Assembly: GCA_035561515.1 (NCBI GenBank)
Contig: DATMXP010000027.1
Location: forward strand, 62,001 to 126,000
DNA: 64,000 bases
Direction: 5' to 3'
From: Terriglobales bacterium
GTDB taxonomy: Bacteria; Acidobacteriota; Terriglobia; Terriglobales; Acidobacteriaceae
The position numbers were made by a program, and so were the translations under genes. Below are positions 9,601 through 17,085 of this stretch, one piece after another; within the stretch, counting starts at the first letter, position 1, and the number at the start of each line of letters is the position of its first letter. The notes beneath the pieces were generated by a model that was not told the DNA's origin, ran no database searches, and saw nothing but the letters and a program-made list of their open reading frames with translations.

Positions 9601-9811
9601 CAGTGACGCACAACGCGAGGAGTTATTGTTGTGGCTCGACGGATGGAGTTCCTGTCTCGCAGAGATGAATTTCTTGCGGACCGGCTATCACACCGATGGT
9701 CTCCTCGATATCCATCTCATCAGCGATAAGGACATCGACGACCGTAGCAGCTTTGCCGTGAAGATCGACGCTATCACCGATGCCGCACGGAAACTGCCGA
9801 TGCGCATTTGA
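6641..9811 (+). CDS. GAF - PEP/pyruvate-binding ATP-grasp - nucleotidyltransferase fusion
   Basis: A 1056-residue cytoplasmic protein with four visible parts. Residues about 1-145 look like a GAF sensor domain (KELNCLYQV, DEGPFLKEER). Residues about 150-335 are a helical region of unknown type. Residues about 340-860 are a PPDK-type ATP-grasp (GGK at 344-346, VRSSSLLEDR with Arg445, EEMGIMIQEV) plus the GPGRWGSRGD block near 785 that is shared with the upstream paralogue. Residues about 940-1056 carry a nucleotidyltransferase signature: Gly966-Ser967, then Asp978-x-Asp980, and a third acid at Asp1023 (LLDIHLI). It is coupled to the upstream gene and follows gdhA, suggesting sensing and regulation in nitrogen or pyruvate metabolism. 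That function is inferred only. Confidence 0.78.
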   Translation: MPHDEGQLSNIVHALRERAKELNCLYQVNDLLTANGERPLEEVLRQVIEILPNGWQYSEMCKARVLIENISIEPPGFRVTPWSLSATILVEGEPVGAVEVFYTRQMPHADEGPFLKEERRLIETVAERIASTLTQERLKTAHRDWLKTTGEIRNEKYEWRVVLDFLRETDAALLKRISRKLINHLSWRGVHEARELLQRGTIPGLLESIADENRPLRRMMKSAPDLTEDAFRIASEHLNESEILQLVTTWIKEDKSSFLVRALENQDTPLGEIIEALERYHHTSIEESELSLATQKGLRVSLIRRFFSENVDFINVAEEFIEVKDFYELLGSIIYPPRCHGKLGGKSAGLFLAKKIVDKSPRVSQNLRRIKVPKTWYVTSDWILHFVHHNDLEDVLSRKYSEIDQIRQEYPHLVALFKNSSFPSELAKGLAVALEDLGDKPLIVRSSSLLEDRSGSAFSGKYKSLFLGNRGTKEERLSALMDAIAEVYASIFGPDPTEYRIERGLLHVHEEMGIMIQEVVGQSIGRYFLPACSGVAFSNNEFRWSSRIQRGDGLIRLVPGLGTRAVDRVSDDYPVLIAPGQPNLRANVTVDEIEKYSPKRIDVINLESNAFETVSAFELLAECGSQYPQVRNLVSVIKGDWIQQPIGMPNFETDDVVFTFEGLIRNTSFVALLRELLTLLQARLRKPVDIEFAYDGQDFYLVQCRPESAGGDATPSAIPQNIPSDKVVFSASKFVSNGRVPDTTHIVYVDLDGYSQLEMSQMLEVGRAVSRLNKLLPKRQFIMIGPGRWGSRGDIKLGVPVTYSDINNTSMLIEVARQRGNYTPDLSFGTHFFQDLVEASIRYLPLYPDEGDAVFRESFLKRSRNLLPELLPEFASLSDTLHVIDVPGTTGGLILRVLMNADLDQAVGFLAEPSTGKNKQEFEFDTSGVVEKVSDEHWRWRFRMAQRIAAQLDPEKFGVKAFYLIGSTKNATAGPASDIDIMLHFTGSDAQREELLLWLDGWSSCLAEMNFLRTGYHTDGLLDIHLISDKDIDDRSSFAVKIDAITDAARKLPMRI

Positions 9812-9812
9812 A

Positions 9813-10658
9813 CTAAATCAGGAAGCGAACTGCTTCGGAGGGTGCCTCCAGATCGAACTGCACCACCGCAAGTTCTGGCCCATCGTGGGACGCATTGATA
9901 CAGGTCGTGCGGCCGATGCGTGTCTTCCAGGTTCCGGTCAAACGCGTCGACTCATGCACATGCCCGTGCAGGGTCAGTAGAGGCTGTCTGTTCTCGATGA
10001 ACCTGCGGATCGCGATGCTTCCTACGTGCGGATCTACAGGCGCATGTTCGAACCGCGTGCCCTCGAGATCTGCATGATCAAGGGGCGTATCGTAAGGCGG
10101 ACAATGGAACAGAAACACAGCGCGCTCCAGTGACTCTTCACCGGCGAGGCCGTCAAGATCTTTGCCGATCGTGCCCCACTTGATTTCGTTCTCTTCCACC
10201 GCCACAGTGTGTATCCCTTCTTCCGGAGAAATGCATCCGGGATCGCAATACCGCGACACATCGTAGCGCTCCCAATCCTTCAGCCGGAACGGAGTCGGCG
10301 GCACGCACGCGTACCCGTAAACAGGGTTCGTTCCGAGAACAGCTCTTCGGTTATGCGCATGGCACCATAGCCCCTGCTGCTCATATTCGAACAGGCAAGT
10401 CTCAAACGACCTCGGATCGTCATTGCCAAGAATGATGAATACCTTCGGATACGCATTGCCCATGGATTGCCGCAATTTGCAGAAGCAATGAATCACCTCG
10501 CTCTGTTCCAGATCTCCATGCAGTGCGTGCGGCAGTAGATCCCCGCCCAGAAACACCGCTGCTGGCGACAAATCTTGGATCGCCGCAAGCAGCTTGTCGT
10601 AGCGGCTCGCTTGACCGTGCAGGTCAGTCGCAAATAAGCATTTGGTGTCGCTTGCCAT
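9813..10658 (-). CDS. Metallophosphoesterase (calcineurin-like)
   Basis: A 281-residue dimetal phosphoesterase. The metal-binding motifs occur in order: ATDLHG, GGDLLPHA, LGNDDPR, FHCPPYDTP and LHGHVHES. The start is placed at the ATG ending at 10658 because the first motif begins a few residues later; upstream codons in the frame (up to 10760) add 34 residues without conserved features. It converges on the GAF/nucleotidyltransferase gene with only one base between the stops. The substrate (nucleotide, phosphoprotein or phospholipid) cannot be read from the sequence. Confidence 0.87.
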   Translation of the reverse strand: MASDTKCLFATDLHGQASRYDKLLAAIQDLSPAAVFLGGDLLPHALHGDLEQSEVIHCFCKLRQSMGNAYPKVFIILGNDDPRSFETCLFEYEQQGLWCHAHNRRAVLGTNPVYGYACVPPTPFRLKDWERYDVSRYCDPGCISPEEGIHTVAVEENEIKWGTIGKDLDGLAGEESLERAVFLFHCPPYDTPLDHADLEGTRFEHAPVDPHVGSIAIRRFIENRQPLLTLHGHVHESTRLTGTWKTRIGRTTCINASHDGPELAVVQFDLEAPSEAVRFLI

Positions 10659-10810
10659 GCCAAACCGGTTAAGGCTGAATTTTACGGCCCGCTCTTCCTC
10701 ATGGATAGGAGCTTTATCACCCTCCCGTTGACCATGCCGTACCCACCTGGCGGCGTACAATCATCGGCTCAAGGGTTTGCGTTAGGATTGATAGTTTACG
10801 GAGGACATAC

Positions 10811-11791
10811 TTGAAGGTACTCGTTACAGGCGGAGCAGGTTACATCGGCAGCGTGGTTACAGCTGAATTGCTGCAGGCAGGCTATGACGTCGTCGTCTAC
10901 GACAACCTTTCTCACGGCCATCGCGAAGTCATACCCGCCAACGTTCCGTTTGTCGAAGGCGACGTTTCCGATGCAAATAAACTCGCCTCAGTCATCCGCG
11001 ACCAATCCATCGAAGCCGTGATGCATTTTGCCGCCCTCATTGAGGCTGGCGAGTCCATGCAGGTCCCCGAAATTTACTTCCGCAACAACACCGCCAACAC
11101 TCTTACGCTGCTTGAGACCATGCTGAAGGCCGGCGTCAATCGGTTCGTTTTTTCCTCCACCGCAGCCCTATACGGAGATCCCGAAAACATCCCGATTCGT
11201 GAAACCGATCCGCTCCGCCCCACCAACGCGTACGGTGAATCGAAGTTGCTCGTCGAGCAGATGCTCGCCTGGTTCCACCGCATCCATGGATTCCGTTACG
11301 CCAGCCTCCGCTACTTCAATGCCGCCGGTGCGGCAGGTTCACTCGGAGAGGCTCATCAGCCGGAGTCCCACCTCATCCCCCTCATACTCCAGGTGCCCCT
11401 CGGGAAACGCGAATTCATTTCCATATACGGCACCGACTACAAAACCAAAGACGGCACCTGCGTGCGCGACTATATTCACGTGTCCGACCTCGCTCATGCC
11501 CATGTGCTCGCTCTGAATGCACTCGGTGAGCGGGATCGCCTCATCTACAACCTCGGCAATGGCAAGGGCTTCACAGTGAAGGAAGTCATCGATGTTGCCC
11601 GGCGTGTCACCGGACACCCAATCCCCGCGAAAGAAACCCCGCGCCGCCCCGGCGACCCGGCTGTTCTCGTCGCCAGCTCTGATCTGATCAAGCGCGAACT
11701 TGGCTGGAAGCCGAAGTACGCCGACCTCGAAACCATCATCTCCACAGCATGGGAGTGGCACCGCCAGCACCCGAATGGCTACGCGCGATGA
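10811..11791 (+). CDS. galE: UDP-glucose 4-epimerase
   Basis: Interconverts UDP-glucose and UDP-galactose for polysaccharide and lipopolysaccharide synthesis. The 326-residue protein has the NAD-binding GGAGYIGS at the N-terminus, the catalytic pattern with Ser/Thr (FSSTAALYG) and Tyr-x3-Lys (NAYGESK), and GTCVRDYIHV typical of GalE. The start codon is TTG at 10811, preceded by GGAGG about 6 bases upstream; there is no ATG alternative. Its length matches the family (about 330-340). It is divergent from the metallophosphoesterase gene, and the 150-base gap must hold both promoters. Confidence 0.95.
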   Translation: MKVLVTGGAGYIGSVVTAELLQAGYDVVVYDNLSHGHREVIPANVPFVEGDVSDANKLASVIRDQSIEAVMHFAALIEAGESMQVPEIYFRNNTANTLTLLETMLKAGVNRFVFSSTAALYGDPENIPIRETDPLRPTNAYGESKLLVEQMLAWFHRIHGFRYASLRYFNAAGAAGSLGEAHQPESHLIPLILQVPLGKREFISIYGTDYKTKDGTCVRDYIHVSDLAHAHVLALNALGERDRLIYNLGNGKGFTVKEVIDVARRVTGHPIPAKETPRRPGDPAVLVASSDLIKRELGWKPKYADLETIISTAWEWHRQHPNGYAR

Positions 11792-11869
11792 CATTCTGTG
11801 GATGCAAAAAGAGCTGGGACTAACGTATCCGTTCCGCACCTCCTCGCGTGTAAAATCCTTTCCGTGAGG

Positions 11870-12664
11870 ATGATGGCTCGTTTCAACTGGCCTTTGTGGG
11901 CGGGTTTTCTGGTAAGCCTGTTCGCGTTTATCAGCTACATGGCGGTGTTCGTCAACTTTCCGAGCACCCGCGATGTTCCTTGGCTGAACCTGCTTCTTTT
12001 CGTCGCCGCTCTTGCGTTAGCGGTAATCGGAATTCGTCGCGCGTTCGCTCCGGGCCGCAGCCGCCTTCGCAAAATCGGCGCCTCGGTGCTCGCCGGCCTT
12101 ACCGTCGTCGTCTTCGCATTCTTCGTGTTCACCATCTTCGTGTCCGGCCGATGGCTGCCCAAGTCGCAAGGCGCTCCGCACGTCGGACAAAAAGCCCCCG
12201 ACTTCCGGTTGACGACCCTCAACGACAATCAGGTGTCGCTCAAAGATTTGCTTTCACAGCCAATCAACGGCAAGGCTCCCAAAGGAGTTCTGCTCGTTTT
12301 TTACCGCGGATACTGGTGACCCTCTTGCCTCTCCGAGTTGCGGAGCATCGAAAAGCGTTTAGCAGCATTTCAGGAAGCGGGAATCCGTCCCGTCGCCATT
12401 AGCGTGGACTTACCCGAAACTACGCGCGGACTAGCTCAGAAGGCGGGGCTCAATTTCACACTCCTCAGTGACTCCAAAACCGAAGCCATTCGCGCCTATG
12501 ACCTGGTTCATGCCGGCCAGGGAGAAGGTGGCCGCGATATCTCTCGGCCGGCGGAGTTCCTTGTGGACGCAACCGGAACAGTTCGTTGGGTGAACCTTAC
12601 CGAGAACTACTGGGTGCGTGCGCGTCCCGAGCAGATTCTAGAAGCTGCAAAGGTTCTGGAGTAG
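11870..12664 (+). CDS. Membrane-anchored peroxiredoxin-like protein with UGA in a UxxC motif (probable selenoprotein)
   Basis: Residues 1-100 hold three membrane helices. A thioredoxin-fold AhpC/TSA domain follows, starting at GQKAPDF. The frame is interrupted once, by TGA at 12317-12319 (codon 150), and continues without break to 12664: FYRGYW, UGA, PSCLSELR. Homologous redox domains have Cys at this position (WCPxC), so codon 150 is best read as selenocysteine, with Cys153 as the resolving residue. The downstream part (VAISVD, LLSDS, FLVDATG) is fully conserved peroxiredoxin sequence. A hairpin resembling a bacterial SECIS starts 11 bases after the UGA. The start is the first of two adjacent ATGs (11870, 11873); a GTG at 11798 is less likely. 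Product about 264 residues; probably reduces peroxides or disulfides. Confidence 0.8.
12331..12345 (+). promoter_or_regulatory. Candidate bacterial SECIS hairpin
   Basis: CTCCG and CGGAG form a perfect 5-base stem around the loop AGTTG. The loop begins 17 bases after the UGA (12317-12319), with 16 bases in between. A G is at the second loop position, as known bacterial SECIS elements require a G among the first loop bases. The stem is short, so this needs a structure search. Confidence 0.55.
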
Positions 12665-12702
12665 GAAACTAGAGTGTTGCTTCAAGGCACTTATCATTAG
12701 CT

Positions 12703-14154
12703 TTAAAGCTTCTCTATCGCCTGCCCAATCCGCTCCAGCACCTTTTCTTTGCCCAGCACTTCCAGCGTCTCAAACAGCGGAGGCGCATTCTTTTTCCCGC
12801 ACACTGCAACCCGAATCGGCTGGAACATCTGTCCTGCCTTCAGACCCAGTTCCTGAGCCGCACCCCGCAAGGCTTGGTCCAGCGGATCATGCCTAAACTC
12901 CACGTTCGGCAGAACCTCGCGCGCCCTCTCCAGCGCACGCTTCGCCATCGCCAAGTCGCCTTTCTGCGGAATCAATTCATTCACGTCGTACGCCGCAAGT
13001 TGATCGACAAAGAAGAAGTCCCCAACTGTCAGTACTTCCTTGAGCAGACGAATCCGTTCCCGCACCAGCGGCGTAATCCGCGCCATCTTTTCCGACGAAA
13101 CATCGAACCCTGCTTCTCGCACCACCGGCAAAAGTTCGTCCTTCAAATTCTCCACTGGCAACGCCCGTATGTGCTCCGAGTTCAGCCAAACCGCCTTCGG
13201 ATCAAACATCTCATCCGGCGTAGTCGCGGGTTCCTTGAAGTTGATCACCGCGTTGGCCCGATTGATGCCTTCCAGCGAGAACAGGTCCTTCAATTCGCCG
13301 ATCGGCATGAACTCCTTATCGTTCTTCGGTGACCAGCCCAGCAGGCACAGAAAATTGATAAATGCTTCCGGTAGGAAACCCGCATCTCGATACGTCGTCA
13401 CGCTCACCACCGGACCGTGTTTCCGCTTCGACAACTTCGTTCCGTCCGGCGCCACCAGCAGCGGCAGGTGCGCGAACGTCGGCACCTCCGCCCCAGCAGC
13501 TTCAAATATCAGCACATGCTTAAATGTATTCGACAGGTGGTCCTGCCCGCGGATGATATGGCTGATCTTCAAGTCCGCATCGTCCGCGCACGATGCCATA
13601 TGGTAAGTAGGCATCCGGTCCGATCGCAGCAGCGCAAAATCCTCGATGTCATTCGTGGACTTCGAACTCTCTCCGTAAACGGCGTCCTTGAATGTGATAA
13701 CCCGTTCCGTGTCGCGAGGCACCTTGAAGCGCAGTGCAAAGGGTTCACCCGCCGCCGCACGACGGTCGCTCTCCTCCCGCGACATGTTCCGCATCTCTGC
13801 GTTGAAAAGCCACGTGCCCTGCGCCGCCCCCGACTTCTCTGTGTCGCCTTCACGTGCTGGGGTGAAATCCCGATACGCCAGTCCCTTATGGAAGATCGCG
13901 TCCGCCATTTCGCGATGAAGGCCCAGGCGTTCGGACTGCTTATATTCCTCGTCCCAGCTAAGCCCCAGCCACTTCAGGCCCTCAAAGATCGAGTTCACGG
14001 AAGCTTCGGTATTGCGCTCGAGATCGGTGTCATCGAGCCGCAGGATCATCGTCCCACCGTTGCGGCGGGCATAAAGCCAATTGAAGATAAACGTACGCGC
14101 GCTGCCCACGTGCAGAAACCCCGTGGGACTAGGCGCAAATCTCACTCGTAGCAT
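12703..14154 (-). CDS. gltX: Glutamyl-tRNA synthetase
   Basis: Class I aminoacyl-tRNA synthetase that charges tRNA-Glu in the cytoplasm. The 483-residue protein has the HIGH-type motif ([15 protein letters not shown]) at its start and the KMSKS-type loop as KLSKRKHG, then the anticodon-binding helical domain. The start is the ATG ending at 14154, directly before the conserved [10 protein letters not shown]; the frame extends to a TTG at 14172 that adds six residues. It converges on the selenoprotein gene with 38 bases between the stops. Whether it is discriminating or also charges tRNA-Gln is not decided. Confidence 0.96.
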   Translation of the reverse strand: MLRVRFAPSPTGFLHVGSARTFIFNWLYARRNGGTMILRLDDTDLERNTEASVNSIFEGLKWLGLSWDEEYKQSERLGLHREMADAIFHKGLAYRDFTPAREGDTEKSGAAQGTWLFNAEMRNMSREESDRRAAAGEPFALRFKVPRDTERVITFKDAVYGESSKSTNDIEDFALLRSDRMPTYHMASCADDADLKISHIIRGQDHLSNTFKHVLIFEAAGAEVPTFAHLPLLVAPDGTKLSKRKHGPVVSVTTYRDAGFLPEAFINFLCLLGWSPKNDKEFMPIGELKDLFSLEGINRANAVINFKEPATTPDEMFDPKAVWLNSEHIRALPVENLKDELLPVVREAGFDVSSEKMARITPLVRERIRLLKEVLTVGDFFFVDQLAAYDVNELIPQKGDLAMAKRALERAREVLPNVEFRHDPLDQALRGAAQELGLKAGQMFQPIRVAVCGKKNAPPLFETLEVLGKEKVLERIGQAIEKL

Positions 14155-14206
14155 AAGGTTCGAGTATAGCAATCAGCAGGGAAGAGAGCTGTGACCGGCG
14201 AACTCT

Positions 14207-14746
14207 CTACTTGATGTGGGGACTCTGTCCGGGGTTCCGCCGTGTCTTCGTCGAGGTGCCTTTCTGCACATTCACGTCAAATGAAAACGGCACCGACGCC
14301 GGCGGATAGCAGGCGCGGTTATCGCAAGCCTGGTAACGCAGAGTGGCGTGCACTCGGTACGTGCCCTTCGGCGTGGACTTCGCAGCCATCACCGTGCTCT
14401 TCACCGCGAAATCTCCGGTGTACACGTTGAGCTTCTCGTCCGGCGCAAAGGAGAACGTGTAGTCTTCCCCCGGCGGATAGCTCGTTTTTGCCAACGAAAT
14501 GTTCGTCGGCACGTCCCAATTGATAGATGTGGGGATCAGAAGTTCGGAATTCGGCTTGTTCGAGTTGATGTGAAATCCCGGCACTACCCGGAAAAGTACC
14601 TGCACTTGCGCTTTTGATCCCTGCTTCACCCGCACCATCGGCGTGGCCGCAACGGTCACCTTCGGCATCTTCGGCGTAGACGGAATTTGCGCAGGAAGGA
14701 AAGTGGACAGAGCAAGCACAGAGACTAGCGCCCGAACGAAGTTCAT
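14207..14746 (-). CDS. DsbD alpha-domain-like periplasmic thiol protein
   Basis: A 179-residue secreted protein with an N-terminal signal peptide (VSVLALSTFLPAQ). It resembles the N-terminal (alpha) domain of the thiol:disulfide interchange protein DsbD, including the paired cysteines in YQACDNRACYPP near the C-terminus, which in DsbD carry reducing power to periplasmic partners. Its start overlaps the stop of the upstream TlpA-like gene by 4 bases, and a CcdA-like protein is encoded just before that. The three genes therefore resemble DsbD cut into its parts. It probably receives electrons from the TlpA or CcdA protein. Confidence 0.8.
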   Translation of the reverse strand: MNFVRALVSVLALSTFLPAQIPSTPKMPKVTVAATPMVRVKQGSKAQVQVLFRVVPGFHINSNKPNSELLIPTSINWDVPTNISLAKTSYPPGEDYTFSFAPDEKLNVYTGDFAVKSTVMAAKSTPKGTYRVHATLRYQACDNRACYPPASVPFSFDVNVQKGTSTKTRRNPGQSPHIK

Positions 14747-15336
14747 CGTGCGGCTACCTCGAGCTGCGGAGTCTGAACCGTGGCCGTCGGCTGCTGTGAC
14801 CCTAAAGCTTCTTTAATCCCTTCTTCCACTTCACTGTGGCTTACCAGTCCCATCACCTTCTTCACGATCTTGCCTTCGCGATTGATGTAGAAAGTGATCG
14901 GCAACCCCTCAACTCCGCCATACAGATCGGCCACCGCCTCGGTCCCTACGAGGATCGGATAGGTAATCTTCATCTCCTGCGCGAACTTCGGGACATCTTT
15001 CTCTGGATTGTCGTCCATCGAGACGCCCACGATCACCAGGCCTTGCGACCCATATTGCTTCTCCAAGTCGAGAAACCAGGGGATCTCCAGCTTGCACGGA
15101 CCGCACCAGGTGGCCCAGAAATTCAGCAACACCGCCTTGCCGCGCAAGTCGGACAATTTCATGTCCTTGCCGTCCAGGGTTTTGAGCGTGAAATCTGGAG
15201 CTATCTGCCCGGTAGCGTTTCCAGCGCTCAACTTGGGGCTCGCGCCTTCGCGCTTTTCACGCATGCGCTTGCCTGCCACCAACATTCCGAACACAACCAG
15301 CACTACAACAACAAGAACAAGAGTATTTCGATTCAC
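14743..15336 (-). CDS. TlpA/ResA-family membrane-anchored thioredoxin
   Basis: A 197-residue protein with one N-terminal membrane anchor (LVLVVVVLVVFGMLVAG) and a periplasmic thioredoxin fold of the AhpC/TSA-TlpA type. The active site is WCGPC in FWATWCGPC, followed by VGVSMD and the cis-Pro region (GLPITFYI). Such proteins reduce disulfides in apocytochrome c or other exported proteins, using electrons from CcdA. It lies between ccdA (10 bases upstream) and the DsbD-alpha-like gene (4-base overlap) in one operon. Confidence 0.9.
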   Translation of the reverse strand: MNRNTLVLVVVVLVVFGMLVAGKRMREKREGASPKLSAGNATGQIAPDFTLKTLDGKDMKLSDLRGKAVLLNFWATWCGPCKLEIPWFLDLEKQYGSQGLVIVGVSMDDNPEKDVPKFAQEMKITYPILVGTEAVADLYGGVEGLPITFYINREGKIVKKVMGLVSHSEVEEGIKEALGSQQPTATVQTPQLEVAAR

Positions 15337-15346
15337 GCGACTTCCT

Positions 15347-16069
15347 TTACATTGCGAAGCGATTCAGGAACGAGAAGTACGAAGACAAAATTGTCAGTTT
15401 ACGCGTCAGGATTAAAAGCCCAATCGCGATCAGCAGCACGCCACTCAGCACTTCTACGGTATGCAGATGGCGCCGGAATTTTGTGTAGAACGCCAGGAAC
15501 CGGTCGATCCCTAGCGAAGTCAGCAGGAATGGAACGGCGAGTCCAGCCGAGTACAGTGCCAGCAACAGAACCCCCTTGGCAACCGTACCCTCCGAAGCGG
15601 CGAACGTCAGGATCGTCGTCAGGATCGGTCCGATGCAAGGAGTCCAACCAAACGCAAACGCGAATCCCACCGCGAAGGCACCCCACGCGGAACTGTTCCC
15701 CTGTACGCTGTGCATGCGCTTGTCGGCATACAAGGCTTTGATCTTCATGATGCCCGTCAGGTGCAGGCCGAAAATGATGATCACGATGCCGGCGATGTAC
15801 GTCAGTTCCCGCCGGTATTCAGCCGTCCACTGTCCAACCGTCGTCGCCGCCGCGCCCAGCGCGATGAAAACGATGCTGAAGCCCAGCACGAACATCAGCG
15901 AGTTCACCATCACTTTTCCAAGGACTCGCTGTTCTTTGTTTTCGAGAGCTGCTGCTCCGGTACCCGAGATTAAGGAAACGTAACCCGGTACCAGCGGCAG
16001 TACGCACGGTGAAAGGAATGAAACCACACCTGCTAGGAAGGCGGCGATAGGAAGAGGTGCTCCGGACAT
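15347..16069 (-). CDS. ccdA: CcdA-type cytochrome c biogenesis / thiol electron transporter
   Basis: A 240-residue inner-membrane protein with six predicted helices. The two halves carry the expected redox cysteines: SPCVLPLVPGYVSL in helix 1 and GWTPCIGP in helix 4. CcdA moves electrons from cytoplasmic thioredoxin across the membrane, corresponding to the beta domain of DsbD. It is the first gene of a three-gene operon followed by TlpA-like and DsbD-alpha-like genes. Length and topology are normal for the family. Confidence 0.92.
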   Translation of the reverse strand: MSGAPLPIAAFLAGVVSFLSPCVLPLVPGYVSLISGTGAAALENKEQRVLGKVMVNSLMFVLGFSIVFIALGAAATTVGQWTAEYRRELTYIAGIVIIIFGLHLTGIMKIKALYADKRMHSVQGNSSAWGAFAVGFAFAFGWTPCIGPILTTILTFAASEGTVAKGVLLLALYSAGLAVPFLLTSLGIDRFLAFYTKFRRHLHTVEVLSGVLLIAIGLLILTRKLTILSSYFSFLNRFAM

Positions 16070-16304
16070 TGCATCCTTATTCTAACAATCGGGCTCTGGC
16101 AGGCGTCCTGCCTATCTGAAAAGATGCGGGATGGGCAAAATCGTTACAAAACCCGTCCCTGTGTACTGGCCCCAAATGCCCATCTGGCAAAGTCTTTTCG
16201 TCCCACCTATAGAATTTCCACACCTCACTTTTTCTTTTCGCGCGCGTCAGTTCATTTGTTCCCCATGGGCCCCACCCTACCTATTTCTCTGTGGAGGATT
16301 TCGA

Positions 16305-16664
16305 ATGAAACGCTACATCTCGCTGCTCACTCTGCTCGTGCTCCTAGCCTCAATCTTCGCCTTCGCCGGTGGAGACCACGCCAAGAAGATGTCGGTGGAC
16401 GAGAAAGTGAGCTGGATGGCCAAGGAACTTAAACTTACGTCTGACCAGCAAGCTAGCCTCAAGCCGATACTCGAAAATCAGCAGAAACAGATCGACGCCA
16501 TCTGGTCCGATTCGTCCCTGACCGACGAAGCCAAAAAGACCAAGAAGATGGAAATTAAGAGTTCCACGAACTCTCAGATCAACGCTCTGCTCAACTCAGA
16601 ACAGCAGGCGAAATTCGCCTCCATGCAGCAGGCAAATAAGAAAGAAACGATGGCGAAGCAATAG
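16305..16664 (+). CDS. Small secreted Spy/CpxP-like protein
   Basis: A 119-residue exported protein with a clear signal peptide (LLTLLVLLASIFAFAGG) and a helical, charged mature part containing LTSDQQASLKPIL, the LxxxQ pattern found in Spy/CpxP periplasmic chaperones and related LTXXQ proteins. The start is the ATG at 16305, with GGAGG nine bases upstream. The frame is open back to 16131 but that part has no conserved features. It is probably a periplasmic stress protein; the match is by composition and motif only. Confidence 0.72.
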   Translation: MKRYISLLTLLVLLASIFAFAGGDHAKKMSVDEKVSWMAKELKLTSDQQASLKPILENQQKQIDAIWSDSSLTDEAKKTKKMEIKSSTNSQINALLNSEQQAKFASMQQANKKETMAKQ

Positions 16665-16677
16665 GGAGTATTTTGGC

Positions 16678-16699
16678 GGCGCCATCCGGCGCCCCTTTT
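16678..16699 (+). terminator. Terminator after the Spy-like gene
   Basis: GGCGCC, ATCC loop, GGCGCC, then CCTTTT, 14 bases past the stop codon. It touches the stop of the convergent wHTH gene. Confidence 0.75.
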
Positions 16700-17085
16700 C
16701 ATCGATTCTCGCGGGTCGCTTTGATCAATCCTTCCATGTGGTCCAGGTAACGCTCCAGCGAGCGTTTCCCCAGCGGGCTCAACTGGTAAGTCGTTCGAGG
16801 CGTACGCCCGTCGAAAGACTTTTCGCATTTCACGTACGCTGCGTCTTCCAGTTTTCGTGCATGGACGCTTAGGTTCCCATCCGTAGTCTCCAGCAGGGCC
16901 TTAAGGTCATTGAACGTCAGGCTCTGGTTTACCGCCAACGCACTTAGAATCCCCAACCGCATCCGTTCATGAATCAGCGGATCGAAATCCGGTACCGTGG
17001 ATGTCAGGCGCCTCGGTTCTTCTGAACGCCGGTTCCGAACCGCCGAATACTTTTCCGTCGAACCCGTTGCGCGCTTAACCGCCAT
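16699..17085 (-). CDS. Winged-helix transcriptional regulator (HTH_34/MarR-like)
   Basis: A 128-residue protein whose residues about 35-120 form a winged helix: HERMRLGILSAL, LTFNDLKALLE with TDGNLSVHARKLE as recognition helix, then the wing FDGRTPRTTYQLSPLGK. The N-terminal 35 residues are basic and disordered. Small wHTH proteins of this type are usually local repressors. Its start overlaps by 11 bases the end of the upstream gene for a membrane protein, so the two are translationally linked, an arrangement common for such regulators and the membrane protein they control. Confidence 0.85.
   Translation of the reverse strand: MAVKRATGSTEKYSAVRNRRSEEPRRLTSTVPDFDPLIHERMRLGILSALAVNQSLTFNDLKALLETTDGNLSVHARKLEDAAYVKCEKSFDGRTPRTTYQLSPLGKRSLERYLDHMEGLIKATRENR

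Noticed and set aside
12317..12319. Reading the peroxiredoxin gene as a frameless pseudogene split into two ORFs
   Set aside because: The frame is unchanged across the TGA, the codon sits at the catalytic Cys position, and a hairpin follows. Selenocysteine explains all three; a chance stop explains none.
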